DNA of 52,224 nt from NCBI RefSeq assembly GCF_022968395.1, contig NZ_JALJQZ010000030.1, positions 1 through 52,224 on the forward strand. Reading direction: 5' to 3'. Shown piece after piece: positions 34,019-42,415 of the stretch (the first letter of the stretch is position 1; every line of letters begins with the position of its first letter). Origin of the DNA: Affinirhizobium lemnae (GTDB lineage: Bacteria > Pseudomonadota > Alphaproteobacteria > Rhizobiales > Rhizobiaceae). The notes under the pieces were generated by a model. The model made no database searches. It saw only the letters and a list, made by a program, of their open reading frames with translations, and had not been told where the DNA came from. Both the position numbers and the translations under genes were made by a program.

Positions 34019-35056
34019 TCAGATCCAGCCTTTGAGTTCCTGCCGCGTGATGTGCTCGATCACGCGCATGCCGTCTTCGCTGTCGTTCAGGCAGGGAATA
34101 TGGGTGAATTTCTCGCCGCCATTGTGCAGGAAGTCTTCGCCCGCTTCTTCCGCAATTTCTTCCAGTGTTTCAAGGCAATCGGAGACGAAGCCGGGGTTGA
34201 GGATGGCGATGCGCTTGGTGCCTTCCTTCGCCAGTTTCTCGACGGTCTTGTCCGTATAAGGCTGTAGCCACTCTTCCGGTCCGAAGCGGGACTGGAAGGT
34301 GACCATTAGTTTTTCTTTCGGCCAGCCCAGCCGGTCGCGCAGCAGGCGCGTCGTCTTGTAGCACTGGCAGTGATAGGGATCGCCCTTCTTGAAGTAGGAC
34401 ATGGGAATGCCGTGATAGGAGGTGATCACCAGTTCCGGTTCCCAGTCCAGCGTCGCCAGATGCTTCTCGATCGAGTTCGCCAGCGCATCAATGTAGACCG
34501 GATCATCGTGATAGCGCGGCACCGTGCGCAAGGCGGGCTGCCAGCGCATCTTCAGAAGCGCCTTGAAGGCTTCGTCGTTCACCGTCGCCGTGGTCGCGGC
34601 AGCATATTGCGGATAGAGTGGGAAGACCAGAATCTTTTCGCAGCCCGCCTTCTGCATCTCGTTCATCTTGGCCTGGATGGCAGGCTGACCGTAGCGCATG
34701 GCCCAATCCACATGCACATGTGTCATGTCCTTGAAACGCTCGGCCAGGATTTCCGCCTGGTTGCGCGTGTAGGTGCGCAGGTAGCTCTCGTCCAGATCCT
34801 TGTTCCAGATCGATTCGTAGGCCTTGCCCACTTTCTGCGGGCGACGATTCAGCACGATACCGTAGAGGATCGGATACCAGAACAGGCGCGACCATTCTAT
34901 CACGCGCTTGTCTGTCAGGAACTCTGCCAGGTAGCGGCGCATGGATTTGTAATCCGTACCATCCGGCGTGCCGAGGTTTACGAGCAGGACGCCCACCTTG
35001 CCGAACCGAACCTCAGGGTGATCTGAGGGCAGGTGAACTGCTGCAGCATTCATCAT
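34019..35056 (-). CDS. hemH: Ferrochelatase
   Basis: 345 aa from ATG 35056 (or 35053); homology starts after the MMNAAAVHL segment. VGVLLVNLGTPDGTDYKSMR, YPQYAAATTATVND, the active-site His in SYHGIPMSYFKKGDPYHCQC, and VTFQSRFGPEEWLQPYTD are hallmark motifs. It inserts Fe2+ into protoporphyrin IX at the inner membrane. GDPYHCQCYKTTR has the Cys pair seen in many alphaproteobacterial members. Confidence 0.96.
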   Translation of the reverse strand: MMNAAAVHLPSDHPEVRFGKVGVLLVNLGTPDGTDYKSMRRYLAEFLTDKRVIEWSRLFWYPILYGIVLNRRPQKVGKAYESIWNKDLDESYLRTYTRNQAEILAERFKDMTHVHVDWAMRYGQPAIQAKMNEMQKAGCEKILVFPLYPQYAAATTATVNDEAFKALLKMRWQPALRTVPRYHDDPVYIDALANSIEKHLATLDWEPELVITSYHGIPMSYFKKGDPYHCQCYKTTRLLRDRLGWPKEKLMVTFQSRFGPEEWLQPYTDKTVEKLAKEGTKRIAILNPGFVSDCLETLEEIAEEAGEDFLHNGGEKFTHIPCLNDSEDGMRVIEHITRQELKGWI

Positions 35057-35130
35057 AAAACTATTCCCCGGAAAACTATTGAGACCCGGCCTCAATACGC
35101 ACAGTTTCCATCAACGGTTCTATTTAGAAA

Positions 35131-35161
35131 CAAAAAGCGGTCCGGGAAAGCCCCGGACCGC
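35131..35161 (-). terminator. Terminator of the 5'-nucleotidase/LysM gene
   Basis: On the minus strand AGCGGTCCGGGG-CTTT-CCCGGACCGCT is followed by TTTTTG. It lies 31 bases past the stop at 35192 and separates that gene from hemH. Confidence 0.88.
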
Positions 35162-35191
35162 TCATCGGTTTGTGGCAAAACGTCTCTCGAC

Positions 35192-37120
35192 TTATTTCGC
35201 CGGAATCTGCAGTTCGGAGCCGATCTCGATCAGGTTCGGATTGCGGATCTTGTTGGCGTCCGCGATCTTCTTCCAGTCTTCACCGTCACCCAGCGTGCTT
35301 TCAGCGATCTTCCAGAGCGAGTCACCCTTAATGACCTTGTAGGTCTTGGGCGCTGCCGGAGCAGCAGCAACAGGTGCTGCCGGTGCAGGTGCTGGAGCGG
35401 CAGGAGCCGGAGCCGTTGGAGCAGCAGCAGGCGCTGGTGTCGCGGCAGCGGTTGCCGGAGCGGCTGGAGCCGCAGCAGGGGCGGGAGCCTTGGCCGGCGC
35501 AACGTAATCAGCCGGGGTCGTGTCGGTGATGCGACCGTCGGTGTAAGGCTTGTAAGGATTGTTCGCGGTCAGATAGTCGGCAACCGTCTGCTCAAGGTTC
35601 GGACCAAAATCGTAGGGGTTGATGGCGTTGGTCGCAAACATCTTGAAGCCATCGCCGCCGCCGCGCACGTAGTTGTTGGTCACGACGCCATAGGTCTTGG
35701 CCGGATCGAGCGCAACGAATTGATCGCCTTCCTTGACCTGAACTTCGCCAACGCGGCTACCGACCGGCTTGGAGCGGTCGAACGAGTATTTCATGCCGCC
35801 AACCTGCACGAAACGACCAGCGCCGTCTTCCCACTGGCTCACGCCGTTTTCAAGAGCCGCCTTCAGGTCAGAACCCTTGATCTGGAATGTGGCGATGGTG
35901 TTCTGGAACGGCAGAACCGTCAGAACCTCGCCCATGGTGATGTCGCCCTGGTCGATGGACGCGCGCAAACCGCCACCGTTGACGATGGCGATCGTAATGC
36001 CCTGATCTTTCACACGGGCCAGCGATGCATCGGCGAGCAAGTTGCCCATGGAGCATTCCTTGGCGCGGCAATTCTTGCGGTCACCGTCGATCAGGCCGTC
36101 CGAGACGCCGACGACTTTCTTCTTCAGCTCTTCCAGCGGCGCGCCCAGTTCCTTGACGCGCGCGGCATAGGCTTCGTCCGGCGTGACCGAGGCGTCCAGA
36201 AGCTTCGGAGCGCCGCTCGTCGCCTTCACCACGCCATTGTCGTCGAAGGTAACCTTCAACTCGCCGAGATATTTGGAATAGGCATAGGCCGTTACCACCG
36301 GAATTTCGACGCCAGCGGGGTTCTTCACCAGGGTCGGATAGGGGCCGGAAGCCTGCTTGTCGGTGGAGGACAGATACGTGTGGCTGTGACCGCCGACGAC
36401 AACGTCGATACCGTCTACGGCAGCTGCGATTTCCTTGTCCTTGTTGTAACCGACATGAGTCAGCGCAATGATCTTGTTGACACCCTGGCCTTCAAGATCC
36501 TTTACGGCGGACTTCAGATAGGTAATCTCGTCTTCGAAGCTGATGTCAGGACCTGGGGATGATGTTTCACCGCTATCGGTTGCCAGAACGGAAACCACGC
36601 CGATCTTCTGGCCGCCGATTTCCTTGATCACATAACCCTTGTACTTGCCGTCCAGCAGCGAACCCTTCTTGGCAATCGTGTTGCCGGAGATGATCGGGAA
36701 CTTCAGCGCACCGATGAACTTGTTCAGCTCTTCCGGACCGTCGTCGAATTCGTGGTTGCCGATTGCCATGGCGTCAAAGCCAATGCCGTTCATGAATTCA
36801 GCGACAGGCGCGCTCTTGAACGTGGAGTAGTAGAGAGAGCCCTGGAACTGGTCGCCAGCGTCCAGAACAAGAATATTGGCACCAGCATTGTCCTTGCGGA
36901 AACCATCAATCGCGCTCTTCACGCGGGCGATACCGCCGAAGCATTCCTTGGCGTCTGCCTCCTTCTGGGAGCAGGTCGCGTCGGACTTGTTGATCGGTTC
37001 GATTCGCGAATGCAGATCGTTGATATGAAGGATATTCAGCTGATAATCGGCAAACGCGACGCCGGACGACAATGTCAAGGTCGCTGCTGCCAGAAGGCTG
37101 AAACCAAAGCGTTTCATCAT
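35192..37120 (-). CDS. Periplasmic 5'-nucleotidase family protein with C-terminal LysM
   Basis: 642 aa from ATG 37120, eight bases after GGAGAG. Signal peptide MKRFGFSLLAAATLTLSSGVAFA. Metallophosphatase domain: ILHINDLHSRIEP, LDAGDQFQGSLYYS, AIGNHEFDDG, GGHSHTYLSS. Then a 5'-nucleotidase C domain (MGNLLADASL, VNGGGLRASIDQGDIT, NNYVRGGGDGF). A linker of about 70 Ala/Pro residues (roughly 525-590) leads to a LysM domain (KTYKVIKGDSLWKIAESTLG to the end). It probably hydrolyses extracellular nucleotides while anchored to peptidoglycan. The LysM fusion is unusual for this enzyme family. Confidence 0.92.
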   Translation of the reverse strand: MMKRFGFSLLAAATLTLSSGVAFADYQLNILHINDLHSRIEPINKSDATCSQKEADAKECFGGIARVKSAIDGFRKDNAGANILVLDAGDQFQGSLYYSTFKSAPVAEFMNGIGFDAMAIGNHEFDDGPEELNKFIGALKFPIISGNTIAKKGSLLDGKYKGYVIKEIGGQKIGVVSVLATDSGETSSPGPDISFEDEITYLKSAVKDLEGQGVNKIIALTHVGYNKDKEIAAAVDGIDVVVGGHSHTYLSSTDKQASGPYPTLVKNPAGVEIPVVTAYAYSKYLGELKVTFDDNGVVKATSGAPKLLDASVTPDEAYAARVKELGAPLEELKKKVVGVSDGLIDGDRKNCRAKECSMGNLLADASLARVKDQGITIAIVNGGGLRASIDQGDITMGEVLTVLPFQNTIATFQIKGSDLKAALENGVSQWEDGAGRFVQVGGMKYSFDRSKPVGSRVGEVQVKEGDQFVALDPAKTYGVVTNNYVRGGGDGFKMFATNAINPYDFGPNLEQTVADYLTANNPYKPYTDGRITDTTPADYVAPAKAPAPAAAPAAPATAAATPAPAAAPTAPAPAAPAPAPAAPVAAAPAAPKTYKVIKGDSLWKIAESTLGDGEDWKKIADANKIRNPNLIEIGSELQIPAK

Positions 37121-37298
37121 CCTGAGTTCTCTCCTGTTCATGGGCGCGGTGCCGCTCGCCCGTTCCGCCTGTTCTTAGTTGTTTTTTGTGACACGCATTT
37201 CATGCGCATGTTTTCATTTGAGCATGCTGAACTCAAGCGAAATGTGACAAGACGAATTTATCCATCAACAGGCTCGGATCGTCATGCTTACCAAAGAA

Positions 37299-37322
37299 AA
37301 AACCCTGCCTAAGCAGGGTTTT
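37299..37322. terminator. Terminator of the omp10-like gene
   Basis: AAAACCCTGC-CTAA-GCAGGGTTTT, symmetric, 31 bases beyond the leftward omp10-like stop. Confidence 0.88.
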
Positions 37323-37352
37323 GAGGGGCAGTGAAGTCCGGATCCGGAAGGC

Positions 37353-37721
37353 TCAGGTGCGGCGCATCAGCGAGAATTGTGAACCGCTGTCGGCTGTGCA
37401 GTTCAGCTGGTTCGGGTTGATGAGCGCGCAATTGACCCGTGATTGCTTCTGACGGACGATCGATGTCATGTTGATCTCGATGAGATTTGGTGCCGTCTGC
37501 GTGTAAGTGCCGCTAGCAAGAAGGGCGTTGTTGTCTGTCGAGCGCGTGTTGAATGTGCCAGCCTGGAACGTCGAGACGATACCGTTCGGATCTGCCCATG
37601 TTCCTTCTACGCCCTGCGGCTGCTGCTGGGCGACCGGCACGGAGCGCGGCTGAGGGGATGAAACACAGGCCGACAGCATGGCTGCGGCAGCGATGAGCGC
37701 TAGGCTCCCTTTGACTTTCAT
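37353..37721 (-). CDS. omp10: Outer-membrane lipoprotein, Omp10 family
   Basis: 122 aa. Lipobox MLSAC gives lipidated Cys19 after a short signal peptide. The mature part (GVEGTWADPNGIVSTFQAGT, then TRSTDN, LIEINMTSIVRQ, VNCALINPNQLNC and SQFSLMRR) matches Brucella Omp10 closely by memory. A small beta-rich lipoprotein of the outer membrane. GGGAGACAAG precedes the ATG. Confidence 0.88.
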   Translation of the reverse strand: MKVKGSLALIAAAAMLSACVSSPQPRSVPVAQQQPQGVEGTWADPNGIVSTFQAGTFNTRSTDNNALLASGTYTQTAPNLIEINMTSIVRQKQSRVNCALINPNQLNCTADSGSQFSLMRRT

Positions 37722-37841
37722 TCTTGTCTCCCGCGATTCGGACGCGATTCAACTTCATCCAGATGTAGTACAAGGCGGATGCTTTCACACCCGCCTTGCA
37801 ATGAATTTCAGTGGAAATTGCGGCCTAAGACCGGAAACGCA

Positions 37842-39290
37842 TCAGTTGCGCACAAGAATATTCTTGAACTGCCAGGGATCCTTCTCGTCCAGATCCTCTG
37901 GGAAGAGGCCCGGGCGGCCATCGAGTGGCGTCCAGTCCGTGTAGTGCCCTTCGACCGGGCCGAGATAGGGCGTCTGCACTTCGAGGCAGCGCTTGTAATC
38001 CATCTCGTCGGCTTCAACGATGCCAGCCTTCGGATTTTCGAGCGCCCAGACCATGCCGGCCAGAACAGCGGAGGTAACCTGAAGACCAGTGGCGTTCTGG
38101 TAAGGCGCGATCCGGCGGGTTTCCTCAAGCGAGAGGCGTGAACCATACCAGTAGGCGTTCTTGTCGTGGCCGTAGAGCAGCACGCCCAGCTCATCCACGC
38201 CGTCCACCAACTCGTCTTCGTTCAGAACGTGAAGCACGGGCTGTGCATTGCCGCCATTGCCGAACATTTCGTGCAGCGAAAGCACGGCATCATTGGCCGG
38301 ATGGTAGGCGTAGTGGCAGGTCGGGCGGAAGCTGACCTCGCCATCCTTGTCGCGAACCGTGAAGAAATCGGCGATCGAGATCGACTCGTTGTGGGTCACG
38401 AGGAAGCCGTATTGCGGACCCGGCGTCGGGCACCAGGTGCGCACACGGGTGTTGGCGCCTGGCTGCTCCAGATAGATTGCAGCCTTGCAGCCCTTCTTGT
38501 GCTTCTTGGCGTTCTTCGGCATCCACTTCTCGTGCGTGCCCCAGCCGAGTTCAGACGGCTGCAGGCCTTCGGAGATGAAACCTTCCACCGACCAGGTGTT
38601 CCAGAACACGTTCAGCGGCTTGGGGTTCTTGGTGCGCTGGGTGTCGCGCTCGGCAATGTGAATGCCTTTCACGCCCACCTTCTTCATCAGCTTCGCCCAG
38701 CCTTCGCGGTCATCCACGCCAGGCTCTTCGAATTCGAGGCCGACATCCTTGGCAACGTCCAGCAGCGCCTGCTTGACGAACCAAGAGACCATGCCCGGAT
38801 TGGCGCCGCAGGTGGACACCGCTGTCGTGCCGCCCGGATTCTTCTTCTTTTCCTGACGAACGGTTTCGCGCAGCGCGTAGTTCGTACGCTCGGAGTTCTT
38901 CATGTTCTTGTCGAAATAGAAGCCAAGCCAAGGCTCGACCACCGTGTCGATGTAGAGAACATCGAGCTTGCGACACAGCTTCATCAGATCCAGCGAGCCG
39001 GTATCGACCGACAGGTTGACGCAGAAGCCCTGGCCTTCGCCTTCGGTCAGAAGCGGCTTCAGCAGTTCCTTGTAGTTTTCCTTGGTGACATGCGACTGGA
39101 TGAACCTGATGCCATGCTTGTCGAGAATGGCCTTGTCGTCGTCGCGCGGGTCGATCACCACCATCCGGCTCTTGTCGAACTTGAAGTGGCGCTCGATCAG
39201 CGGCAGCGTGCCGCGACCGATGGATCCAAAGCCGATCATGACGATCGGACCGGTAATCTCGCCATGAACCGGATAGGTCATTTCAATCAT
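37842..39290 (-). CDS. hss: Homospermidine synthase
   Basis: 482 aa from ATG 39290, preceded by AAGGAG. Rossmann NAD-binding IVMIGFGSIGRGTLPLIERH at the N-terminus, then VNLSVDTGSLDLMKLCRKL, TCGANPGMVSWFVKQALL, and WCPTPGPQYGFLVTHNESIS, all typical of bacterial Hss. It makes sym-homospermidine from putrescine (or spermidine plus putrescine) using NAD+. Homospermidine is a main polyamine in rhizobia. Monocistronic. Confidence 0.96.
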   Translation of the reverse strand: MIEMTYPVHGEITGPIVMIGFGSIGRGTLPLIERHFKFDKSRMVVIDPRDDDKAILDKHGIRFIQSHVTKENYKELLKPLLTEGEGQGFCVNLSVDTGSLDLMKLCRKLDVLYIDTVVEPWLGFYFDKNMKNSERTNYALRETVRQEKKKNPGGTTAVSTCGANPGMVSWFVKQALLDVAKDVGLEFEEPGVDDREGWAKLMKKVGVKGIHIAERDTQRTKNPKPLNVFWNTWSVEGFISEGLQPSELGWGTHEKWMPKNAKKHKKGCKAAIYLEQPGANTRVRTWCPTPGPQYGFLVTHNESISIADFFTVRDKDGEVSFRPTCHYAYHPANDAVLSLHEMFGNGGNAQPVLHVLNEDELVDGVDELGVLLYGHDKNAYWYGSRLSLEETRRIAPYQNATGLQVTSAVLAGMVWALENPKAGIVEADEMDYKRCLEVQTPYLGPVEGHYTDWTPLDGRPGLFPEDLDEKDPWQFKNILVRN

Positions 39291-39429
39291 CTGTGTCTCC
39301 TTGAGGTGCAAGGGCGTAGAGCACCCGTGCATGGGGCCGCCAGCCTGTTGGTCGCCAGCGGGCCAATTGTGCCGGTTCTAGATCACAAAACGGCGACATA
39401 ATAAAGTGTTGGGGCCGGTTCTGATCGCT

Positions 39430-40317
39430 TCAAAACTGATTTTTGGAGAGTGCCATCTGTCTCAATCGCTGAACGAGTGGTGACCGTTGCCGGTCCAGAC
39501 CCTTGTAGGCGGCCTGCTCCCCGCTCAATCCATCCAGTTGATCTGCAAGAGCCAGCGCCAGGCGGCTTCCATCGGGGTGGGTGGCAAACAGACTGACGGG
39601 ATCCAGATAGATCCGGATCGTGAAGACGATGTCACCCGTAACCGGCAGCTTCGTCAGGGTCTGACGTTCGACGCGCACGACAGCGGTCTCCGGCTCTGCC
39701 GCATCGTGGCCACCTGATTCCGGATGATAGAGTTTTTCCTGCCAGTTGATCGACCAGTTGAAGCGCTCGGCTGGTTGTTCCGGCAACAGATTGTCGAAGA
39801 TGCGGTTCACCATCGTCGCATTGCGTGTTCCGCCCTGAAACCCCGGAACATGGGCGTGGATCTCTTCCATCGGACGATCAAACTTCTCTGCGAGCACCCA
39901 GGATGAGGGAAAGGAAAGATGCGCTGCCGCAACATGCCAGCCGGTTGCGCGGCGGCGCATGATCACCAGATCGTCCTGCACCAGAAATCCGGCGCGCATG
40001 AGGGGCGGAACGGCCTCGTCGGCAAGGTCTATCTGCTGGCCCGCGAAACTTATGATGGAGCCATCGCGCCGATAGACATAGGGGTGATCACGTTCCAGAT
40101 GCAGGAGCAGGCAATCAAGGCATTCCTGTTGCGCATCAAGGCTGTCATGCGTAGCGCGAAACACATCGTGCAGCCGCTCCCCGGCCAGCCTTTTCTTCTC
40201 GCGCACATAAGGCGGCAAGTGCTGATCCGGCTCGATCCAACGGCTTGGATCGAGTGAGGAAAGACCTATCGTGAACGGACGAAGGCGTGTGGCATAGGGC
40301 GTATGGGTCAGCGGCAT
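39430..40317 (-). CDS. DUF3445 protein (heme-dependent oxidative N-demethylase family)
   Basis: 295 aa from ATG 40317; a TTG at 40341 overlapping the pabC stop is also possible. IGLSSLDPSRWIEPDQHLP, REKKRLAGERLHDVF, ATGWHVAAAHLSFPSSW, the helix VLAEKFDRPMEEIHAHVPGF and FNWSINWQEKLYHPE are DUF3445 features. Characterised relatives bind heme and N-demethylate amines. It is the last gene of pabB-pabC-DUF3445, tightly packed, but a role in folate metabolism is only a guess. Confidence 0.82.
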   Translation of the reverse strand: MPLTHTPYATRLRPFTIGLSSLDPSRWIEPDQHLPPYVREKKRLAGERLHDVFRATHDSLDAQQECLDCLLLHLERDHPYVYRRDGSIISFAGQQIDLADEAVPPLMRAGFLVQDDLVIMRRRATGWHVAAAHLSFPSSWVLAEKFDRPMEEIHAHVPGFQGGTRNATMVNRIFDNLLPEQPAERFNWSINWQEKLYHPESGGHDAAEPETAVVRVERQTLTKLPVTGDIVFTIRIYLDPVSLFATHPDGSRLALALADQLDGLSGEQAAYKGLDRQRSPLVQRLRQMALSKNQF

Positions 40318-40333
40318 GAGGTTGGCATGTCGA

Positions 40334-40990
40334 TCAGACAAGCTCGGCTGCGATCAACCCGCGCAACGAGTTGCCGACGAAGATCTTCCGATGCTTGAGA
40401 TCTGCGGGCTTGAGGACTTCTGAGCGAGCCTTGCGTTCGCGAATGAGTTCCGCGCGCAAAACACCCGGCAGAAGACCGCAGTTGAGCGCCGGGGTCAGCA
40501 ATTGTCCATCCTCGGCCTCGACGAAGAGATTTGTGATCGTCCCCTCGCATAGTTCTCCGCGCTCGTTCAGCAGGAGAACCTCATCCGCTTCGTCTGATGA
40601 AAACTCGGCGCGGGCCGCTTCATAGGGGTCGCGTCGGCTCGTCTTGTGCCGGAACAATGTGTCATCGGACAGCAGGGTTTGCTTGGCAATGCGAAGCTTC
40701 CAGACTGTACCCTCGGCAATCGGCTGGAACGGAGTGGCGGTTACCTCCGCCTTGCCTCGGAATGTCACGGTCAAGCGTGTCCGCATGGGGGTTGATGCTT
40801 CGGCCACGGCTTCCTCGAGCAGCTTGCCAACCTGCTGGGGCTGCCGAAAGCCCAGCGCATCCGCAGAGCGGGTCAACCGCCGCAGATGCTGGTCGAGGCG
40901 CAGGAAGCCCTGTTCAGGCTCCCAGCGAACTGTTTCGATCAGCGAGAAATCCGCTGCTGACTTACTGCGAAGCGCGCTTTGAGCAGGCAT
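40334..40990 (-). CDS. pabC: Aminodeoxychorismate lyase (class IV PLP enzyme)
   Basis: 218 aa. PLP class IV fold: FSLIETVRWEPEQGFLRLDQ at the N-terminus, the likely PLP Lys in LFRHKTSRRDPYE, and LLLNERGELCEGTITNLFVE, then TPALNCGLLPGVLRAELI. Shorter than E. coli PabC (269) at the N-terminus, but the same length as rhizobial forms that follow pabB. It begins 52 bp inside pabB in another frame. It eliminates pyruvate from aminodeoxychorismate giving p-aminobenzoate. Confidence 0.88.
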   Translation of the reverse strand: MPAQSALRSKSAADFSLIETVRWEPEQGFLRLDQHLRRLTRSADALGFRQPQQVGKLLEEAVAEASTPMRTRLTVTFRGKAEVTATPFQPIAEGTVWKLRIAKQTLLSDDTLFRHKTSRRDPYEAARAEFSSDEADEVLLLNERGELCEGTITNLFVEAEDGQLLTPALNCGLLPGVLRAELIRERKARSEVLKPADLKHRKIFVGNSLRGLIAAELV

Positions 40991-42123
40991 TCTTCATATT
41001 CCGCTTTTGCGTTCGAATCGAACACGATACCGCCACCGACATTGAAGACCGCTTTTCCATCCGGAAAAAGGGTCAGTGTGCGGATAGCCACCGAAAACCT
41101 CATGGGTCCGGCCGGATCGCAATAGCCTATCGCACCGCAATAGACATCTCGTGGTCCGGCTTCCAGCTTCCCGAGGATCTGCATGGCCCACATTTTGGGC
41201 GCACCTGTGACGGAACCGCAAGGAAAAAGTGCGGCCAGAATGTCCGGTAACCCGATATCCGGCAAAAGCTTCGCGCGGACATGGCTAACCATTTGATGAA
41301 CCGTTGGATAAGTCTCGATGGAAAACAGCTTCGGCACATCGAGCGAACCAACCTCAGAGATGATCGATACGTCGTTGCGTAGGAGATCCACGATCATGCG
41401 GTTCTCGGCTTGCGTCTTCTCGTCCGCTAGCATTGCAGCAATGATTGCGTCGTCTTCGGCGGGAGTTTTTCCCCGCGGTGCCGTGCCTTTCATCGGATGG
41501 GTTTCGATCCAGCCGTCTTCGTCCACCCGAAAGAAGAGTTCCGGCGAGCGGGATACGATGGCCGGGCCGCCCAGTTCGATCAGTGCGCCGTACTGCACCG
41601 GCTGGCGTTCGACCAGAGACGCGAAAATGCCCGTTGGCGTACCTGACCATCTGGCATGGACCGGCATTGTCAGGTTCGCCTGATAGCAGTCACCGCGTCG
41701 CAGATGCTCATGCAGGGTGTCGAAGCGGATTTGATAGTCAGAGAGGCTCCAGGCAGCCTGTGCATCGTAGAGGACGGCTTCATTGTCGCCGATGGATGGC
41801 ACCGGCACGTCGCTTTCGTGTTTCGGAGCCTCGAAAACGCCCATGCAGACTAGAGGAGTTTCCCGGTCATCGACAATCAGATGTCGCAGCTTCTCCTCGA
41901 AGATATGGCCTGCCTCATAGGATATGTATCCCGCCAGCCAGAAGCCGGAACGGCGCGCCTCCTCCAGACGCTGAAGGGCGGGAAGGATCTCGGCGGCGCG
42001 GTGCGCCCGAACGATTTTTCTTGGCGCACGAAAGACGCGTGACGTGCCGACGCGGTCGTCGCGAAATAGGGCATAGGGCCTCTGTTTTTTGCCGAATGGC
42101 TCTGGTGCTTCAATCCTGTTCAT
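40939..42123 (-). CDS. pabB: Aminodeoxychorismate synthase component I
   Basis: 394 aa from ATG 42123 (GTG 42135 is an alternative). Chorismate-binding domain: RGDCYQANLTMPVHARW, ELFFRVDEDGWIETHPMKGT, ENRMIVDLLRNDVSII, FPCGSVTGAPKMWAMQIL, and FNVGGGIVFDSNAKAEYEEC. The GGIVFDS ending fits PabB rather than TrpE. It makes aminodeoxychorismate with a glutaminase PabA encoded elsewhere, the entry to folate p-aminobenzoate. Confidence 0.93.
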   Translation of the reverse strand: MNRIEAPEPFGKKQRPYALFRDDRVGTSRVFRAPRKIVRAHRAAEILPALQRLEEARRSGFWLAGYISYEAGHIFEEKLRHLIVDDRETPLVCMGVFEAPKHESDVPVPSIGDNEAVLYDAQAAWSLSDYQIRFDTLHEHLRRGDCYQANLTMPVHARWSGTPTGIFASLVERQPVQYGALIELGGPAIVSRSPELFFRVDEDGWIETHPMKGTAPRGKTPAEDDAIIAAMLADEKTQAENRMIVDLLRNDVSIISEVGSLDVPKLFSIETYPTVHQMVSHVRAKLLPDIGLPDILAALFPCGSVTGAPKMWAMQILGKLEAGPRDVYCGAIGYCDPAGPMRFSVAIRTLTLFPDGKAVFNVGGGIVFDSNAKAEYEECLLKARFAVSQQRISR

Positions 42124-42150
42124 GGCCAAGGTCACTATAGAACAAGGCCT

Positions 42151-42193
42151 GTCGCTTCAATCCACACGGCATTCCATGTGCTTTTGAAGCGAC
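42151..42193. promoter_or_regulatory. Long inverted repeat upstream of pabB
   Basis: GTCGCTTCAA (42151-42160) and its exact complement TTGAAGCGAC (42184-42193) form a 10-bp stem, with an inner CACA/TGTG hairpin. It lies 28 bp before the leftward pabB start, where it would fold in the 5' leader or act as an operator. No T-run on the pabB side. The rest of 42194-42415 shows no gene. Confidence 0.5.
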
Positions 42194-42415
42194 ATGAGGC
42201 TTGTTTGTGTCTCCCAAGGACGAGGTCCTTTTCCGGCAGCTTTTTTCTAGCAGCTTCGTGTTGGATCTACTATCGCATTTGCAATCCAAGGACGAAAATC
42301 GCGTTTTAAGGGCTAGCGCATTGCCCCTGAATACGGGATCACCTGCAATGCTCTATCTCTTTGTTTTTACGCAGTCCAGAAGCAAGACCGCTGACGCACT
42401 TTTACTGGATTTTCT

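Noticed and set aside
35340..35515. GC-rich repeat-like tract, considered as a tandem repeat or CRISPR-like array
   Set aside because: It is the degenerate Ala/Pro linker of the LysM protein; there are no regular spacers or exact repeats. No CRISPR array was seen anywhere in the window.
35033..36562. 509-codon plus-strand frame across the 5'-nucleotidase gene
   Set aside because: The Ser/Arg repeats in it come from reading the Ala/Pro linker of the minus-strand gene backwards.
38166..39401. 411-codon plus-strand frame across hss
   Set aside because: Antisense to homospermidine synthase; no supporting start signal.
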